In this document: positions 25,186 to 34,323 of the stretch, piece by piece
Layout of the letters: each line of letters starts with the position of its first letter
Numbering within the stretch: the first letter of the stretch is position 1
Position numbers and translations under genes: made by a program
Notes under the pieces: generated by a model
What the model saw: the letters and a program-made list of their open reading frames with translations, nothing else
Database searches by the model: none
Told to the model about the DNA's origin: nothing
Assembly (NCBI RefSeq): GCF_014268495.2
Contig: NZ_CP077087.1
Location: forward strand, 186,001-250,000
DNA: 64,000 nt
Direction: 5' to 3'
DNA from: Pseudomonas monsensis
GTDB taxonomy: Bacteria > Pseudomonadota > Gammaproteobacteria > Pseudomonadales > Pseudomonadaceae

Positions 25186-26565
25186 TTACAGTTTCTTGGC
25201 TTTCTCGATCGCTTCTTCGATGCCGCCAACCATGTAGAACGCTTGTTCTGGCAGGTGGTCGTAGTCACCGTTGAGGATGCCTTTGAAGCCAGCAATGGTG
25301 TCTTTCAGGGAAACGTATTTACCCGATGCACCGGTGAAGACTTCAGCCACGAAGAACGGCTGCGACAAGAAGCGCTGGATCTTACGAGCACGGTTTACCA
25401 ACTGCTTGTCGGCTTCCGACAGCTCGTCCATACCCAGGATCGCGATGATGTCCTTCAGCTCTTTGTAACGTTGCAGAACGTACTGAACGCCGCGAGCGGT
25501 GTCGTAGTGGTCCTGGCCGATTACGTTCGGGTCCAGCTGGCGCGAAGTCGAATCCAGTGGATCTACCGCTGGGTAGATACCCAGGGAAGCGATGTCACGG
25601 GACAGAACGACGGTGGCGTCCAAGTGGGCGAAGGTGGTCGCTGGCGACGGGTCGGTCAAGTCGTCCGCAGGTACGTATACCGCTTGGATCGAGGTGATCG
25701 AACCTTCCTTGGTCGAAGTGATACGTTCTTGCAGAACGCCCATCTCTTCAGCCAGGGTCGGCTGGTAACCTACTGCCGAAGGCATACGGCCCAGCAGTGC
25801 GGATACTTCGGTACCGGCCAGGGTGTAACGATAGATGTTGTCGACGAACAGCAGAACGTCGTTACCTTCGTCACGGAACTTCTCGGCCATGGTCAGGCCG
25901 GTCAGAGCTACGCGCAGACGGTTTCCCGGCGGCTCGTTCATCTGACCGTAAACCAGTGCCACTTTGTCCAGAACGTTGGAGTCCTTCATCTCGTGGTAGA
26001 AGTCGTTACCCTCACGAGTACGCTCACCCACACCGGCGAACACGGAATAACCGCTGTGCTCAATGGCGATGTTACGGATCAGTTCCATCATGTTTACGGT
26101 TTTGCCTACACCGGCACCACCGAACAGACCGACTTTACCGCCTTTGGCGAACGGGCAAACCAGGTCGATAACCTTGATGCCGGTTTCCAGCAGGTCGTTG
26201 CCGCCTGCTTGCTCAGCGAACGAAGGCGCTGGACGGTGAATGCCCCAACGCTCTTCGGTGTCGATCGGGCCAGCTTCGTCGATCGGGTTGCCGAGGACGT
26301 CCATGATCCGGCCCAGGGTCGCTTTACCGACCGGTACGGAGATGGCTGCGCCAGAGTCGGTAACTTCCAGACCGCGCTTCAAGCCCTCGGTGGAACCCAT
26401 CGCAATGGTGCGAACCACGCCGTCGCCCAGCTGCTGCTGAACTTCCAGAGTGGTTGCGGCCGCGCTTTGTACAGTCAGCGCGTTGTAGATGCTCGGTACG
26501 CTGTCGCGTGGAAATTCCACGTCGATAACGGCGCCGATGATTTGAACGATACGTCCGCTACTCAT
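25186..26565 (-). CDS. atpD: ATP synthase F1 beta subunit
   Basis: The 459-residue catalytic subunit has the P-loop GGAGVGKT near residue 150, 'GERTREGNDFY' with the catalytic Glu, 'ALTGLTMAEKFRDEG' and the Walker B stretch 'VLLFVDNIYR'. It forms the catalytic sites of F1. The length matches pseudomonad AtpD exactly as expected. The gap to atpC is 45 bp. Confidence 0.98.
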   Translation of the reverse strand: MSSGRIVQIIGAVIDVEFPRDSVPSIYNALTVQSAAATTLEVQQQLGDGVVRTIAMGSTEGLKRGLEVTDSGAAISVPVGKATLGRIMDVLGNPIDEAGPIDTEERWGIHRPAPSFAEQAGGNDLLETGIKVIDLVCPFAKGGKVGLFGGAGVGKTVNMMELIRNIAIEHSGYSVFAGVGERTREGNDFYHEMKDSNVLDKVALVYGQMNEPPGNRLRVALTGLTMAEKFRDEGNDVLLFVDNIYRYTLAGTEVSALLGRMPSAVGYQPTLAEEMGVLQERITSTKEGSITSIQAVYVPADDLTDPSPATTFAHLDATVVLSRDIASLGIYPAVDPLDSTSRQLDPNVIGQDHYDTARGVQYVLQRYKELKDIIAILGMDELSEADKQLVNRARKIQRFLSQPFFVAEVFTGASGKYVSLKDTIAGFKGILNGDYDHLPEQAFYMVGGIEEAIEKAKKL

Positions 26566-26592
26566 AGCTGGATCCTCTGAATATTTGAACCG

Positions 26593-27453
26593 TTAAACCG
26601 CGGCAGCGCCGCCGACGATTTCCGAGATCTCTTGGGTGATCGCAGCCTGACGCGCCTTGTTGTAGATCAGCTGCAAATCGCTGATCAAATCACCGGCGTT
26701 GTCGGTAGCGTTCTTCATCGCGATCATCCGCGCAGCTTGTTCAGCCGCGTTGTTCTCGACCACCGCCTGGTAGACCTGCGACTCAACGTAGCGGACCATC
26801 AAGCCGTCAAGCAGCTCTTTGGCATCCGGTTCGTAGAGATAGTCCCAGTGGTGCTTGAGATCCTGATCCGGGGTAGCCACCAGTGGAATCAACTGCTCCA
26901 CGGTAGGCTGCTGCGTCATGGTGTTGATGAACTTGTTGGATACCACGGACAGGCGGTCAATACGGCCGTCCAGGTAGGCATCCAGCATCACCTTGACGCT
27001 GCCGATCAGATCATTGATCGACGGCTCTTCACCCAGGTGGCTGATAGCTGCAACGACGTTACCGCCGAAGTTGCGGAAAAAGGCCGCACCCTTGCTACCA
27101 ACGACACACAGATCAATCTCGACGCCGTTTTCGCGGTTTACCGCCATGTCCTTGACCAGGGCCTTGAACAGGTTGGTGTTCAAGCCGCCGCACAAACCAC
27201 GGTCACTGCTCACAACGACATAACCGACACGCTTGATGGCGCGGTCGATCATGAACGGGTGGCGGTATTCCGGGTTGGCGTTGGCCAGATGCCCAATTAC
27301 CTGGCGGATACGTTCCGCATAAGGACGGCTAGCAGCCATGCGCATTTGTGCCTTGCGCATTTTGCTGACCGCCACTTTTTCCATGGCGCTGGTAATCTTT
27401 TGCGTGCTTTTGATGCTCGCAATCTTACTGCGAATCTCTTTTGCGCCTGCCAT
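26593..27453 (-). CDS. atpG: ATP synthase F1 gamma subunit
   Basis: The 286-residue central rotor subunit begins 'MAGAKEIRSKIASIKSTQKIT' (the conserved N-terminal helix contacting beta) and ends 'RQAAITQEISEIVGGAAAV' (the matching C-terminal helix). 'SSDRGLCGGLNTNLF' near 78 is a family marker. It forms the shaft within alpha3beta3. Confidence 0.97.
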   Translation of the reverse strand: MAGAKEIRSKIASIKSTQKITSAMEKVAVSKMRKAQMRMAASRPYAERIRQVIGHLANANPEYRHPFMIDRAIKRVGYVVVSSDRGLCGGLNTNLFKALVKDMAVNRENGVEIDLCVVGSKGAAFFRNFGGNVVAAISHLGEEPSINDLIGSVKVMLDAYLDGRIDRLSVVSNKFINTMTQQPTVEQLIPLVATPDQDLKHHWDYLYEPDAKELLDGLMVRYVESQVYQAVVENNAAEQAARMIAMKNATDNAGDLISDLQLIYNKARQAAITQEISEIVGGAAAV

Positions 27454-27503
27454 GTAACACCTATCAGGTTAGCAAGCGGGAGCCTCGCGGCTCCCGCTGC
27501 GGC

Positions 27504-29048
27504 TTACCAGGTTTGGGTGGCCTTGAACTTCTCGATACCGGCTTTCATGCCAGCGTCGATTTCGTCATTGAAGTCACCTTTAACGTTGATCTTCGCCATC
27601 AAATCGGCGTGATCGCGGTTGAAGAAAGCAATCAGCGCTTGTTCGAAGCTGCCGATCTTGGCGATTTCAACGTCAGTCAGGAACCCACGCTCAGCGGCAT
27701 ACAGCGACAGCGCCATGTCAGCGATCGACATTGGTGCGTATTGCTTCTGCTTCATCAGCTCGGTAACGCGCTGACCATGCTCAAGTTGCTTGCGGGTCGC
27801 TTCGTCCAGGTCAGAAGCGAACTGGGCGAATGCCGCCAGTTCACGGTACTGAGCCAGAGCGGTACGGATACCACCGGACAGCTTCTTGATGATCTTGGTC
27901 TGAGCGGCACCACCCACACGGGATACCGAAACACCGGCGTTCACTGCAGGGCGGATGCCCGAGTTGAACATGGCCGATTCCAGGAAGATCTGACCGTCGG
28001 TGATGGAAATCACGTTGGTCGGAACGAACGCGGAAACGTCGCCAGCCTGGGTTTCGATGATCGGCAGTGCGGTCAGGGAACCGGTTTTGCCGGTCACTGC
28101 GCCGTTGGTGAACTTCTCTACGTATTCTTCCGAAACGCGGGATGCGCGCTCCAGCAGACGGGAGTGGAGATAGAACACGTCGCCTGGGTAAGCTTCACGG
28201 CCTGGTGGACGGCGCAGCAGCAGGGAAATCTGGCGGTAAGCCACTGCTTGCTTGGACAGATCGTCATAAACGATCAGCGCGTCTTCACCGCGGTCGCGGA
28301 AGAATTCACCCATGGTGCAACCGGAGTACGGTGCCAGGAATTGCAGCGCAGGAGATTCCGAAGCACTGGCAGCCACGATGATCGTGTTGGCCAGGGCGCC
28401 GTTTTCTTCCAGCTTGCGAACCACGTTGGCGATGGTCGATTGTTTCTGACCGATGGCTACGTAGACGCAGAAAATGCCGCTGTCTTTCTGGTTGATGATC
28501 GCGTCGATCGCCAGAGCGGTTTTACCGATCTGACGGTCACCGATGATCAGCTCACGCTGGCCACGGCCGACAGGGATCATGGCATCGACAGCCTTGTAGC
28601 CAGTCTGTACAGGCTGGTCTACCGACTTACGCCAGATCACGCCCGGAGCAACTTTCTCGACCGCGTCGGTCAAGGTGTTGCCCAGTGGACCTTTGCCGTC
28701 AACAGGGTTACCCAGTGCGTCGACTACGCGACCCAGCAGTTCCTTACCAACCGGAACTTCGAGGATGCGGCCGGTGCACTTGGCGCTCATGCCTTCAGCC
28801 AGAGACTGGTAAGCGCCCAGTACAACGGCACCTACGGAGTCTTGCTCCAGGTTGAGGGCCATACCGTAGACGCCGCCCGGAAACTCGATCATCTCGCCGT
28901 ACATGACGTCGGCCAGACCGTGAATCCGCACGATACCGTCAGATACGCTGACGACAGTGCCTTCGTTACGGGCTTGGGAGGTCACATCGAGCTTGTCGAT
29001 GCGGCCCTTGATAATTTCACTTATTTCGGAAGGATTGAGTTGCTGCAT
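27504..29048 (-). CDS. atpA: ATP synthase F1 alpha subunit
   Basis: The 514-residue subunit has the nucleotide-binding loop 'GDRQIGKT' near 169, the arginine-finger region 'GVSVSRVGGAAQ' near 370, and the N-terminal 'LNPSEISEIIKGRI' that binds delta. It carries the non-catalytic nucleotide sites and pairs with beta. Confidence 0.98.
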   Translation of the reverse strand: MQQLNPSEISEIIKGRIDKLDVTSQARNEGTVVSVSDGIVRIHGLADVMYGEMIEFPGGVYGMALNLEQDSVGAVVLGAYQSLAEGMSAKCTGRILEVPVGKELLGRVVDALGNPVDGKGPLGNTLTDAVEKVAPGVIWRKSVDQPVQTGYKAVDAMIPVGRGQRELIIGDRQIGKTALAIDAIINQKDSGIFCVYVAIGQKQSTIANVVRKLEENGALANTIIVAASASESPALQFLAPYSGCTMGEFFRDRGEDALIVYDDLSKQAVAYRQISLLLRRPPGREAYPGDVFYLHSRLLERASRVSEEYVEKFTNGAVTGKTGSLTALPIIETQAGDVSAFVPTNVISITDGQIFLESAMFNSGIRPAVNAGVSVSRVGGAAQTKIIKKLSGGIRTALAQYRELAAFAQFASDLDEATRKQLEHGQRVTELMKQKQYAPMSIADMALSLYAAERGFLTDVEIAKIGSFEQALIAFFNRDHADLMAKINVKGDFNDEIDAGMKAGIEKFKATQTW

Positions 29049-29069
29049 TGCTCTGCTGCCCCTTCAAAC

Positions 29070-29606
29070 TCAAGATTTCAATGCTTCGGCAAGTTTCGCG
29101 ATTTTGCCGCGAATCGAGCCATCGATAACCAGGTCGCCGGCGCGGATAACGACACCACCTATAAGGGCAGCATCCTCCGCAACTTGCAGGCGCACTTCCC
29201 GGTTGAGTCGTGCACTGAGAACCTTGGCGAGTTTGTCTTGCTGTTCTTGGTTCAATGCAAAAGCACTGGTCACTTCAACGTCTACCGACTTCTCTTGTTC
29301 GGCCTTGTACAGGTCGAAAAGAGCGGCAATCTCCGGCAGAAGCGGGAGACGGTCGTTTTCGGCAACGACATTGATGAAGTTCTGTGCCTTGGCATCAAAC
29401 TTGTCGCCGCACACGTCAATAAACGTGGCGGCCTTTTCTGCGCTCGTCAGTCGCGGGGCCTTGAGCACGCGCTGCATGGTGTCGTCTTGCGACACCGCTG
29501 CAGCCAGGCCGAGCATGGCTGACCAATTGGCCAGTTGCTGGTGGGCCTGAGCGTGCTCGAAGGCCGCCTTAGCGTAAGGTCGGGCCAACGTGGTCAGTTC
29601 TGCCAT
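29070..29606 (-). CDS. atpH: ATP synthase F1 delta subunit
   Basis: The 178-residue peripheral-stalk subunit begins 'MAELTTLARPYAKAAFEHA' and ends with the OSCP signature 'GGVVIRAGDLVIDGSIRGKIAKLAEAL'. It joins the b dimer to the alpha N-termini. It lies 21 bp upstream of atpA. Confidence 0.97.
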   Translation of the reverse strand: MAELTTLARPYAKAAFEHAQAHQQLANWSAMLGLAAAVSQDDTMQRVLKAPRLTSAEKAATFIDVCGDKFDAKAQNFINVVAENDRLPLLPEIAALFDLYKAEQEKSVDVEVTSAFALNQEQQDKLAKVLSARLNREVRLQVAEDAALIGGVVIRAGDLVIDGSIRGKIAKLAEALKS

Positions 29607-29618
29607 GATCGCCCTCGC

Positions 29619-30089
29619 TTAGATTTCAGCAGCCAGTTGGTTAACCAGCTCTGCGTGCGCGTTTTGATCGATTGTGGCACCCAGGATCTTCTCGGCGCCG
29701 CCGACAGCCAGCAAGCCCACTTGGGCGCGCAGCTTGTCTTTGACACTGTTCAGTTCCTGTTCGATCTCGGCTTGAGCCTGAACCTTCACACGGTCAGCGT
29801 CGACACGGGCCTTTTCAACGGCCTCTTCGACAATCTGGTTACCGCGTTTCTTGGCTTGCTCGATGATTTCAGCTGCCTGAGCTTTCGCTTCGCGCAGTTG
29901 CTGACCCGCTTTTTCTTGGGCCAACTCCAGGTCGCGAGCTGCACGGCTGGCAGCGTCCAGACCATCAGCGATCTTCTTTTGACGTTCGTGCAGAGCTGCG
30001 ATGACCGGAGGCCATACGAACTTCATGCAGAACAGTACAAAAATCAGGAACGCAACGGACTGGCCAATCAGGGTCGCATTAATGTTCAC
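29619..30089 (-). CDS. atpF: ATP synthase Fo b subunit
   Basis: The 156-residue subunit begins MNINATLIGQSVAFLIFVLF, which is the single membrane span, then 'CMKFVWPPVI', followed by a long charged coiled coil (residues about 35-140). It dimerises as the stator. It starts 12 bp before atpH (start at 30089). Confidence 0.97.
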   Translation of the reverse strand: MNINATLIGQSVAFLIFVLFCMKFVWPPVIAALHERQKKIADGLDAASRAARDLELAQEKAGQQLREAKAQAAEIIEQAKKRGNQIVEEAVEKARVDADRVKVQAQAEIEQELNSVKDKLRAQVGLLAVGGAEKILGATIDQNAHAELVNQLAAEI

Positions 30090-30147
30090 GCCAACACCTC
30101 GCAGTTACGTTGTCCATCACACCAAATCACTCGGAAAATCCGAATGA

Positions 30148-30405
30148 TTAGCCAGCGATTTGACCAACGAACGGGTTCGCAAAGGTGAAGAACAGAGCGA
30201 TACCAACACCGATCATGGTTACGGCGTCGAGCAGACCGGCAACGATGAACATTTTAACTTGCAGCATTGGAACCATTTCTGGCTGACGCGCTGCGCCTTC
30301 CAGGAACTTGCCGCCCAGCAGGCCGAAACCAATTGCGGTACCCAGTGCGCCCAGGCCGATCAACAGTGCAACAGCGATAGCGGTTAGACCAACTACAGTT
30401 TCCAT
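30148..30405 (-). CDS. atpE: ATP synthase Fo c subunit
   Basis: The 85-residue proteolipid has two membrane helices with a polar loop '[12 protein letters not shown]' and the proton-carrying acid in '[14 protein letters not shown]'. Here the acid is Asp, in 'GLLDA', at about residue 60. It assembles the rotor ring. A stable 8-bp hairpin lies in the spacer between it and atpB. Confidence 0.97.
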
Positions 30406-30492
30406 CTTTCCTCCCGACTTTTACGTCGTATGGTTTAGGTTTTTTAGATTAAAGCGGTAAAACAAATCGTTTCAGGTGCCCTGTGAAGAGCC

Positions 30493-30514
30493 CCTTCCCG
30501 TTTGACCGGGAAGG
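30493..30514. other. Intercistronic hairpin between atpB and atpE
   Basis: CCTTCCCG and CGGGAAGG form a perfect 8-bp stem with a 6-nt loop in the 133-bp atpB-atpE spacer. There is no T-run, so it is unlikely to terminate the operon. It may be an RNA-processing or stability element that raises atpE output, since the c subunit is needed in excess. This role is inferred. Confidence 0.55.
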
Positions 30515-30538
30515 ACATCAGACTAGTCGAGACTGGTC

Positions 30539-31408
30539 TTAATGGTTTTCTTCGTGCGCCATCGACAGGTAGACGATGGTCAGCATCATGAAGATGAACG
30601 CCTGCAGCGTGATGATCAGGATGTGGAACACCGCCCACGCCCACTGCAGAACAACGCCCAGGCCGCTCAGCCAGAGCAGGCCGCTGCCGAACATCACAGC
30701 GATCAGAATGAACACCAGCTCGCCGGCATACATGTTGCCGAACAGACGCAGAGCCAGAGAGATCGGCTTGGCGATCAGGGTCACGAATTCCAGCAGGAAG
30801 TTCACCGGGATCAGCAGAGCCTGAACGAAGATGTTCTTGCTGCCGAACGGGTGCAGGGTCAGCTCGCCGATGAAGCCGCCGAGGCCCTTGACCTTGATGC
30901 TGTAGAAAATGATCAGGGCGAAAACCGAGAAGGCCATGCCCAGGGTCGCGTTCGGGTCGGTAGTCGACACGGCGCGGAACGGGATGTGGTGGTCGCCGGA
31001 GATCAGGATGGCCAGCTGAGGAATCCAGTCGACCGGTACCAGGTCGACGGCGTTCATCAGGAACACCCAGACGAAGATGGTCAGTGCCAGCGGTGCGATC
31101 ACCGGGCTACGGCCATGGAAGCTGTCTTTCACGCTGCCATCGACGAATTCGACCAATACTTCAACGAAGTTCTGCAAAGCACCTGGCTGACCCGAAGTCG
31201 CTTTCTTTGCCGCCATGCGGAAAAGAAGAACGAAGATCAGACCCAACGCGACCGACCAGCCGAGGGTATCGACGTGGAAAGCCCAGAAGCCCATTTCCTT
31301 GGCTTCTGCTGCGGTATGGGCAAAGCCCCAGCCGCCGTTAGGTAGCTGACCGAAGGTCAGGTTCTGCAAGTGGTGCTGGATATAGCCCGAAGCGGTTGTT
31401 TCTGCCAT
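30539..31408 (-). CDS. atpB: ATP synthase Fo a subunit
   Basis: The 289-residue membrane protein has five to six spans. The key half-channel region is 'LLEFVTLIAKPISLALRLFGNMYAGELVFILIA', which contains the essential Arg of 'SLALRLFGN'. The N-terminal region before the first span carries 'HHLQNLTFG'. It forms the proton half-channels next to the c ring. Confidence 0.97.
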   Translation of the reverse strand: MAETTASGYIQHHLQNLTFGQLPNGGWGFAHTAAEAKEMGFWAFHVDTLGWSVALGLIFVLLFRMAAKKATSGQPGALQNFVEVLVEFVDGSVKDSFHGRSPVIAPLALTIFVWVFLMNAVDLVPVDWIPQLAILISGDHHIPFRAVSTTDPNATLGMAFSVFALIIFYSIKVKGLGGFIGELTLHPFGSKNIFVQALLIPVNFLLEFVTLIAKPISLALRLFGNMYAGELVFILIAVMFGSGLLWLSGLGVVLQWAWAVFHILIITLQAFIFMMLTIVYLSMAHEENH

Positions 31409-31424
31409 GGTTGCCTCAAACGCC

Positions 31425-31832
31425 CTAAGGTCTCGAAAGTCTTGTTCTCATCAGCAGGGGAGCGAACCAGCTGACCGACTGAGTCAGCACGAACGCGCCG
31501 AATACTGCGATCGGCGCCAATGGCTTCACACCTGCAAACACCAGTGCAAAGAGCACTGCCGTCAAAATCAGTTTGCCTGCCTCGCCGGCATAAAAAGACC
31601 GGACGATGGACTGGGCTGCTCGGGCGCCGGAAAACCGAAATGCCCTGTGAGCGAAATAAACATTGGGCAGCAAGGCTATCAGGCCTCCGCAAAGTCCCGA
31701 GTATCCGGCAACGACTCCATGCCATTGCCAGAGCGCCAAAGCGGCAATGAGCAAAACGACAAACTGAGCCATCAACACCGGAAAAACCGCCAGGCGATGG
31801 AACGGCAGGCGGTTTGGCTTGCGGGTTTCCAT
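31425..31832 (-). CDS. atpI: ATP synthase protein I
   Basis: This 135-residue protein has four membrane segments ('FPVLMAQFVVLLIAALALW', 'GGLIALLPNVYFAHRAF', 'GKLILTAVLFALVFA', 'PIAVFGAFVLTQSVSWF'). AtpI is a non-essential assembly factor for the c ring, sometimes linked to Mg2+ uptake. The ATG at 31832 is chosen over a GTG one codon upstream, with GGAG 8 nt away. It is the first gene of the operon, and the promoter lies in the 145 bp before it. Confidence 0.92.
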   Translation of the reverse strand: METRKPNRLPFHRLAVFPVLMAQFVVLLIAALALWQWHGVVAGYSGLCGGLIALLPNVYFAHRAFRFSGARAAQSIVRSFYAGEAGKLILTAVLFALVFAGVKPLAPIAVFGAFVLTQSVSWFAPLLMRTRLSRP

Positions 31833-31910
31833 CACAATTGCTCTCCAATGGTCGGCTGCCGAAATTCAATAACTTGGCATAATTTGTGCCGACAAAATGC
31901 GCGCAGAGTA

Positions 31911-31930
31911 TAGGGGCGGTTCTGCCCCTA
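31911..31930. terminator. Hairpin between parB and atpI
   Basis: TAGGGGC and GCCCCTA pair around a 6-nt loop in the 148-bp gap after parB. It could end the mnmG-rsmG-parA-parB message before the atp promoter. It lacks a strong T-run on the minus strand, so confidence is moderate. Confidence 0.45.
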
Positions 31931-31980
31931 TTCAACTGTCAGGTAGTGATTTCCGACTGCGCGCTACATGAGGAAATGTT

Positions 31981-32853
31981 TCAGCGGATGTGTGCGAGCA
32001 CACCTTGGAGCTCATCGAGGGAGTTATAACCGATGACCAACTGACCCTTTCCCTTCTTTCCGTGGCGAATCTGCACCGCAGAGCCTAGGCGCTCGGCCAG
32101 ACGCTGCTCGAGGCGGGCGATATCCGGGTCGGGTTTGGCCGCTTCCACTGGCTCCGGTTTACCACTCAGCCACTGGCGAACCAGTGCCTCGGTTTGGCGC
32201 ACGGTCAGGCCGCGTGCGACAACATGTCGCGCCCCCTCGACCTGCTGATTGTCCGGCAGACCGAGCAATGCACGAGCGTGGCCCATTTCCAGGTCGCCGT
32301 GGGACAGCATGGTCTTGATCACTTCCGGCAGCGCAATAAGCCGCAACAGGTTAGCCACAGTGACGCGGGACTTACCCACAGCCTCGGCGACTTGCTGCTG
32401 AGTGAGCTGGAATTCCTGCTGCAGGCGCTGCAGGGCAACCGCTTCTTCGATGGGATTGAGATCTTCGCGCTGGATGTTTTCGATCAGCGCAATGGCGATC
32501 GCGGTTTCATCCGGCACATCGCGGACCATGGCCGGGATGGTTTCCTGCCCGGCCTGCTGGCTGGCACGCCAGCGGCGCTCACCGGCGATGATCTCAAAGC
32601 GGCCACCGCCAATCGGGCGCACCACGATCGGCTGCATGACGCCTTGTGCCTTGATCGACGACGCCAGTTCTTCCAGCGCCTGCGGGTCCATGTCCCGACG
32701 TGGCTGGTATTTGCCGCGCTGGAGCAAGTCCAGCGGCAAGTGTTGCAACTCACGGGTATCGGCCTGCGCCGCTTGTTCTTCCAGCGCGCTGACGGTCGGA
32801 CCACTCAGCAGTGCATCCAGTCCACGTCCGAGACCTCGTTTCTTGACGGCCAT
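31981..32853 (-). CDS. parB: Chromosome-partitioning protein ParB (Spo0J)
   Basis: The 290-residue protein begins MAVKKRGLGRGLDALLSG, the short ParA-stimulating tail. The CTPase/ParB box 'GERRWRASQQAG' lies near 90. An HTH follows ('LTQQQVAEAVGKSRVTVANLLRL', about residues 150-172), then a C-terminal dimer domain ('LEQRLAERLGSAVQIRH'). It binds parS palindromes, two of which are in this window, and loads SMC. It follows parA by 9 bp. Confidence 0.97.
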   Translation of the reverse strand: MAVKKRGLGRGLDALLSGPTVSALEEQAAQADTRELQHLPLDLLQRGKYQPRRDMDPQALEELASSIKAQGVMQPIVVRPIGGGRFEIIAGERRWRASQQAGQETIPAMVRDVPDETAIAIALIENIQREDLNPIEEAVALQRLQQEFQLTQQQVAEAVGKSRVTVANLLRLIALPEVIKTMLSHGDLEMGHARALLGLPDNQQVEGARHVVARGLTVRQTEALVRQWLSGKPEPVEAAKPDPDIARLEQRLAERLGSAVQIRHGKKGKGQLVIGYNSLDELQGVLAHIR

Positions 32854-32862
32854 GGGGATTCC

Positions 32863-33660
32863 TTAAGTTGGCTGGGCAGCGGCGATGCGTGAATTTTTGC
32901 GCTGACGACGAACCATCTCGCCGGCCAGGGCCAGGTAGGCCAGGGCGCCGCGCGATTGCTTGTCGTAGGCCAGCGCCGGCATGCCGTAGCTCGGCGCTTC
33001 GGCCAGGCGAATGTTGCGCGGGATCACCGTGTCGTAGAGCTGCTCGCCGAAGTGTTCCTTGAGCTGCGCCGACACATCGTTCATCAGGCTCAGGCGCGGG
33101 TCGTACATGGTCCGCAGCAGGCCCTCGACTTTCAGGTTCGGGTTCAGCAGTTCAGCGATGCGCTTGATGTTATCCACAAGGTCGCTCAAACCCTCGAGCG
33201 CAAAGTACTCGCACTGCATGGGGATAATCACCCCATCGGCGGCAACCAGTGCGTTCAGCGTGAGCATCGACAGCGACGGCGGACAGTCGATCAGAATGTA
33301 ATCGTAGTTTTCGCGGATCGGCGCCAGCGCGCTGCGCAGACGGCTTTCCTTCATCTGCATTTCCAGCAGCACCACTTCGGCCGCCGTCAAATCACGGTTG
33401 GCCGGCAGCAGTTGATAACCGCCGTGTTCGGAATAGTGCATGGCCTGGGCCAGATCGCATTCGCCGATCAGCAGGTCGTAGACCGAGTTTTCCAGGCCAT
33501 GTTTATCCACACCGCTACCCATGGTGGCGTTGCCCTGTGGATCGAGATCGATCAACAGCACCCGGCGCTTGGTGGCGACCAGGGATGCTGCGAGGTTGAT
33601 ACAGGTGGTGGTCTTGCCCACACCACCCTTCTGGTTCGCTATCGCGAATACCTTAGCCAT
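32863..33660 (-). CDS. parA: Chromosome-partitioning ATPase ParA (Soj)
   Basis: The 265-residue protein has a deviant Walker A 'NQKGGVGKTTTCINLA' near residue 9, Walker B 'YILIDCPPSLS' near 120, and 'IPRNIRLAEAPS' near 212. It positions origins with ParB. The ATG at 33660 (MAKVFAIANQKGG) is the family start; the 6 codons further upstream do not fit. It lies 18 bp after rsmG. Confidence 0.97.
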   Translation of the reverse strand: MAKVFAIANQKGGVGKTTTCINLAASLVATKRRVLLIDLDPQGNATMGSGVDKHGLENSVYDLLIGECDLAQAMHYSEHGGYQLLPANRDLTAAEVVLLEMQMKESRLRSALAPIRENYDYILIDCPPSLSMLTLNALVAADGVIIPMQCEYFALEGLSDLVDNIKRIAELLNPNLKVEGLLRTMYDPRLSLMNDVSAQLKEHFGEQLYDTVIPRNIRLAEAPSYGMPALAYDKQSRGALAYLALAGEMVRRQRKNSRIAAAQPT

Positions 33661-33678
33661 TCTTGCTTGTGTTCCCAA

Positions 33679-34323
33679 TCATGCCGTGCGGCGCAGTATC
33701 AGCAGATGGCGTTGGCCTTGGCAACCGGGTACGGCCAGGGCGTGTTCGCTATCGAGTTTGAAGTCTGCCGGCAATGCTACCAGCTCATCGGCCGGATGAA
33801 CGCCCTTCATTGCCAGCCAGCGTGTATCGGCATCGCCGAGGTGGCGAGTCCAGTTGGTGAAGTTTTCCATGCTGCTGAACGCCCGGGAAATGATCCCGTT
33901 GAACGGCTGCGCAGGCTGGAACGCTTCGACGCGACTGTGGATAACTTGCAGGTTATCCAGTTTGAGTTCGAGTTTGACCTGGGTCAGGAAGCGGGTTTTC
34001 TTGCCGTTGCTGTCCAGACAGGTGACTTGCGCGTCCGGATACAGGATCGCCAACGGAATCCCCGGCATGCCGCCGCCGCTGCCGACGTCAAGCCAGCGGC
34101 CGTTTTCGATGAACGACATCACGCTCAGACTGTCGAGCAAGTGCCGCGAAACCATTTCGTCCGGGTCGCGCACGGCAGTCAGGTTGTAGGCCTGGTTCCA
34201 TTTGATCAACAGGGCCAGATAACCCAGCAGCAATTCGTGCTGGGTTTCAGTGAGATTGACACCGAGCGCGCGGGCTCCTGTGGATAACTCTTCGGCGTGT
34301 TGCGAAGTGACCTTAGAACTCAA
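33679..34323 (-). CDS. rsmG: 16S rRNA m7G527 methyltransferase
   Basis: The 214-residue SAM-dependent enzyme has 'WLDVGSGGGMPGIPLAI' near 78, 'CLDSNGKKTRFL', and the N-terminal 'NLTAVRDPDEMVSRHLLDSL'. It methylates G527 of 16S rRNA. It starts with TTG (34323), overlapping the mnmG TGA. 'ALGVNL' follows the start, as in other pseudomonads. A perfect DnaA 9-mer (34279-34287) lies within its early coding sequence. Confidence 0.95.
   Translation of the reverse strand: MSSKVTSQHAEELSTGARALGVNLTETQHELLLGYLALLIKWNQAYNLTAVRDPDEMVSRHLLDSLSVMSFIENGRWLDVGSGGGMPGIPLAILYPDAQVTCLDSNGKKTRFLTQVKLELKLDNLQVIHSRVEAFQPAQPFNGIISRAFSSMENFTNWTRHLGDADTRWLAMKGVHPADELVALPADFKLDSEHALAVPGCQGQRHLLILRRTA

Noticed and set aside
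25243..26580. 445-codon plus-strand frame across atpD
   Set aside because: It is an antisense shadow of atpD, as are long frames opposite atpA, mnmG, dnaA and gyrB; none shows a protein family pattern.
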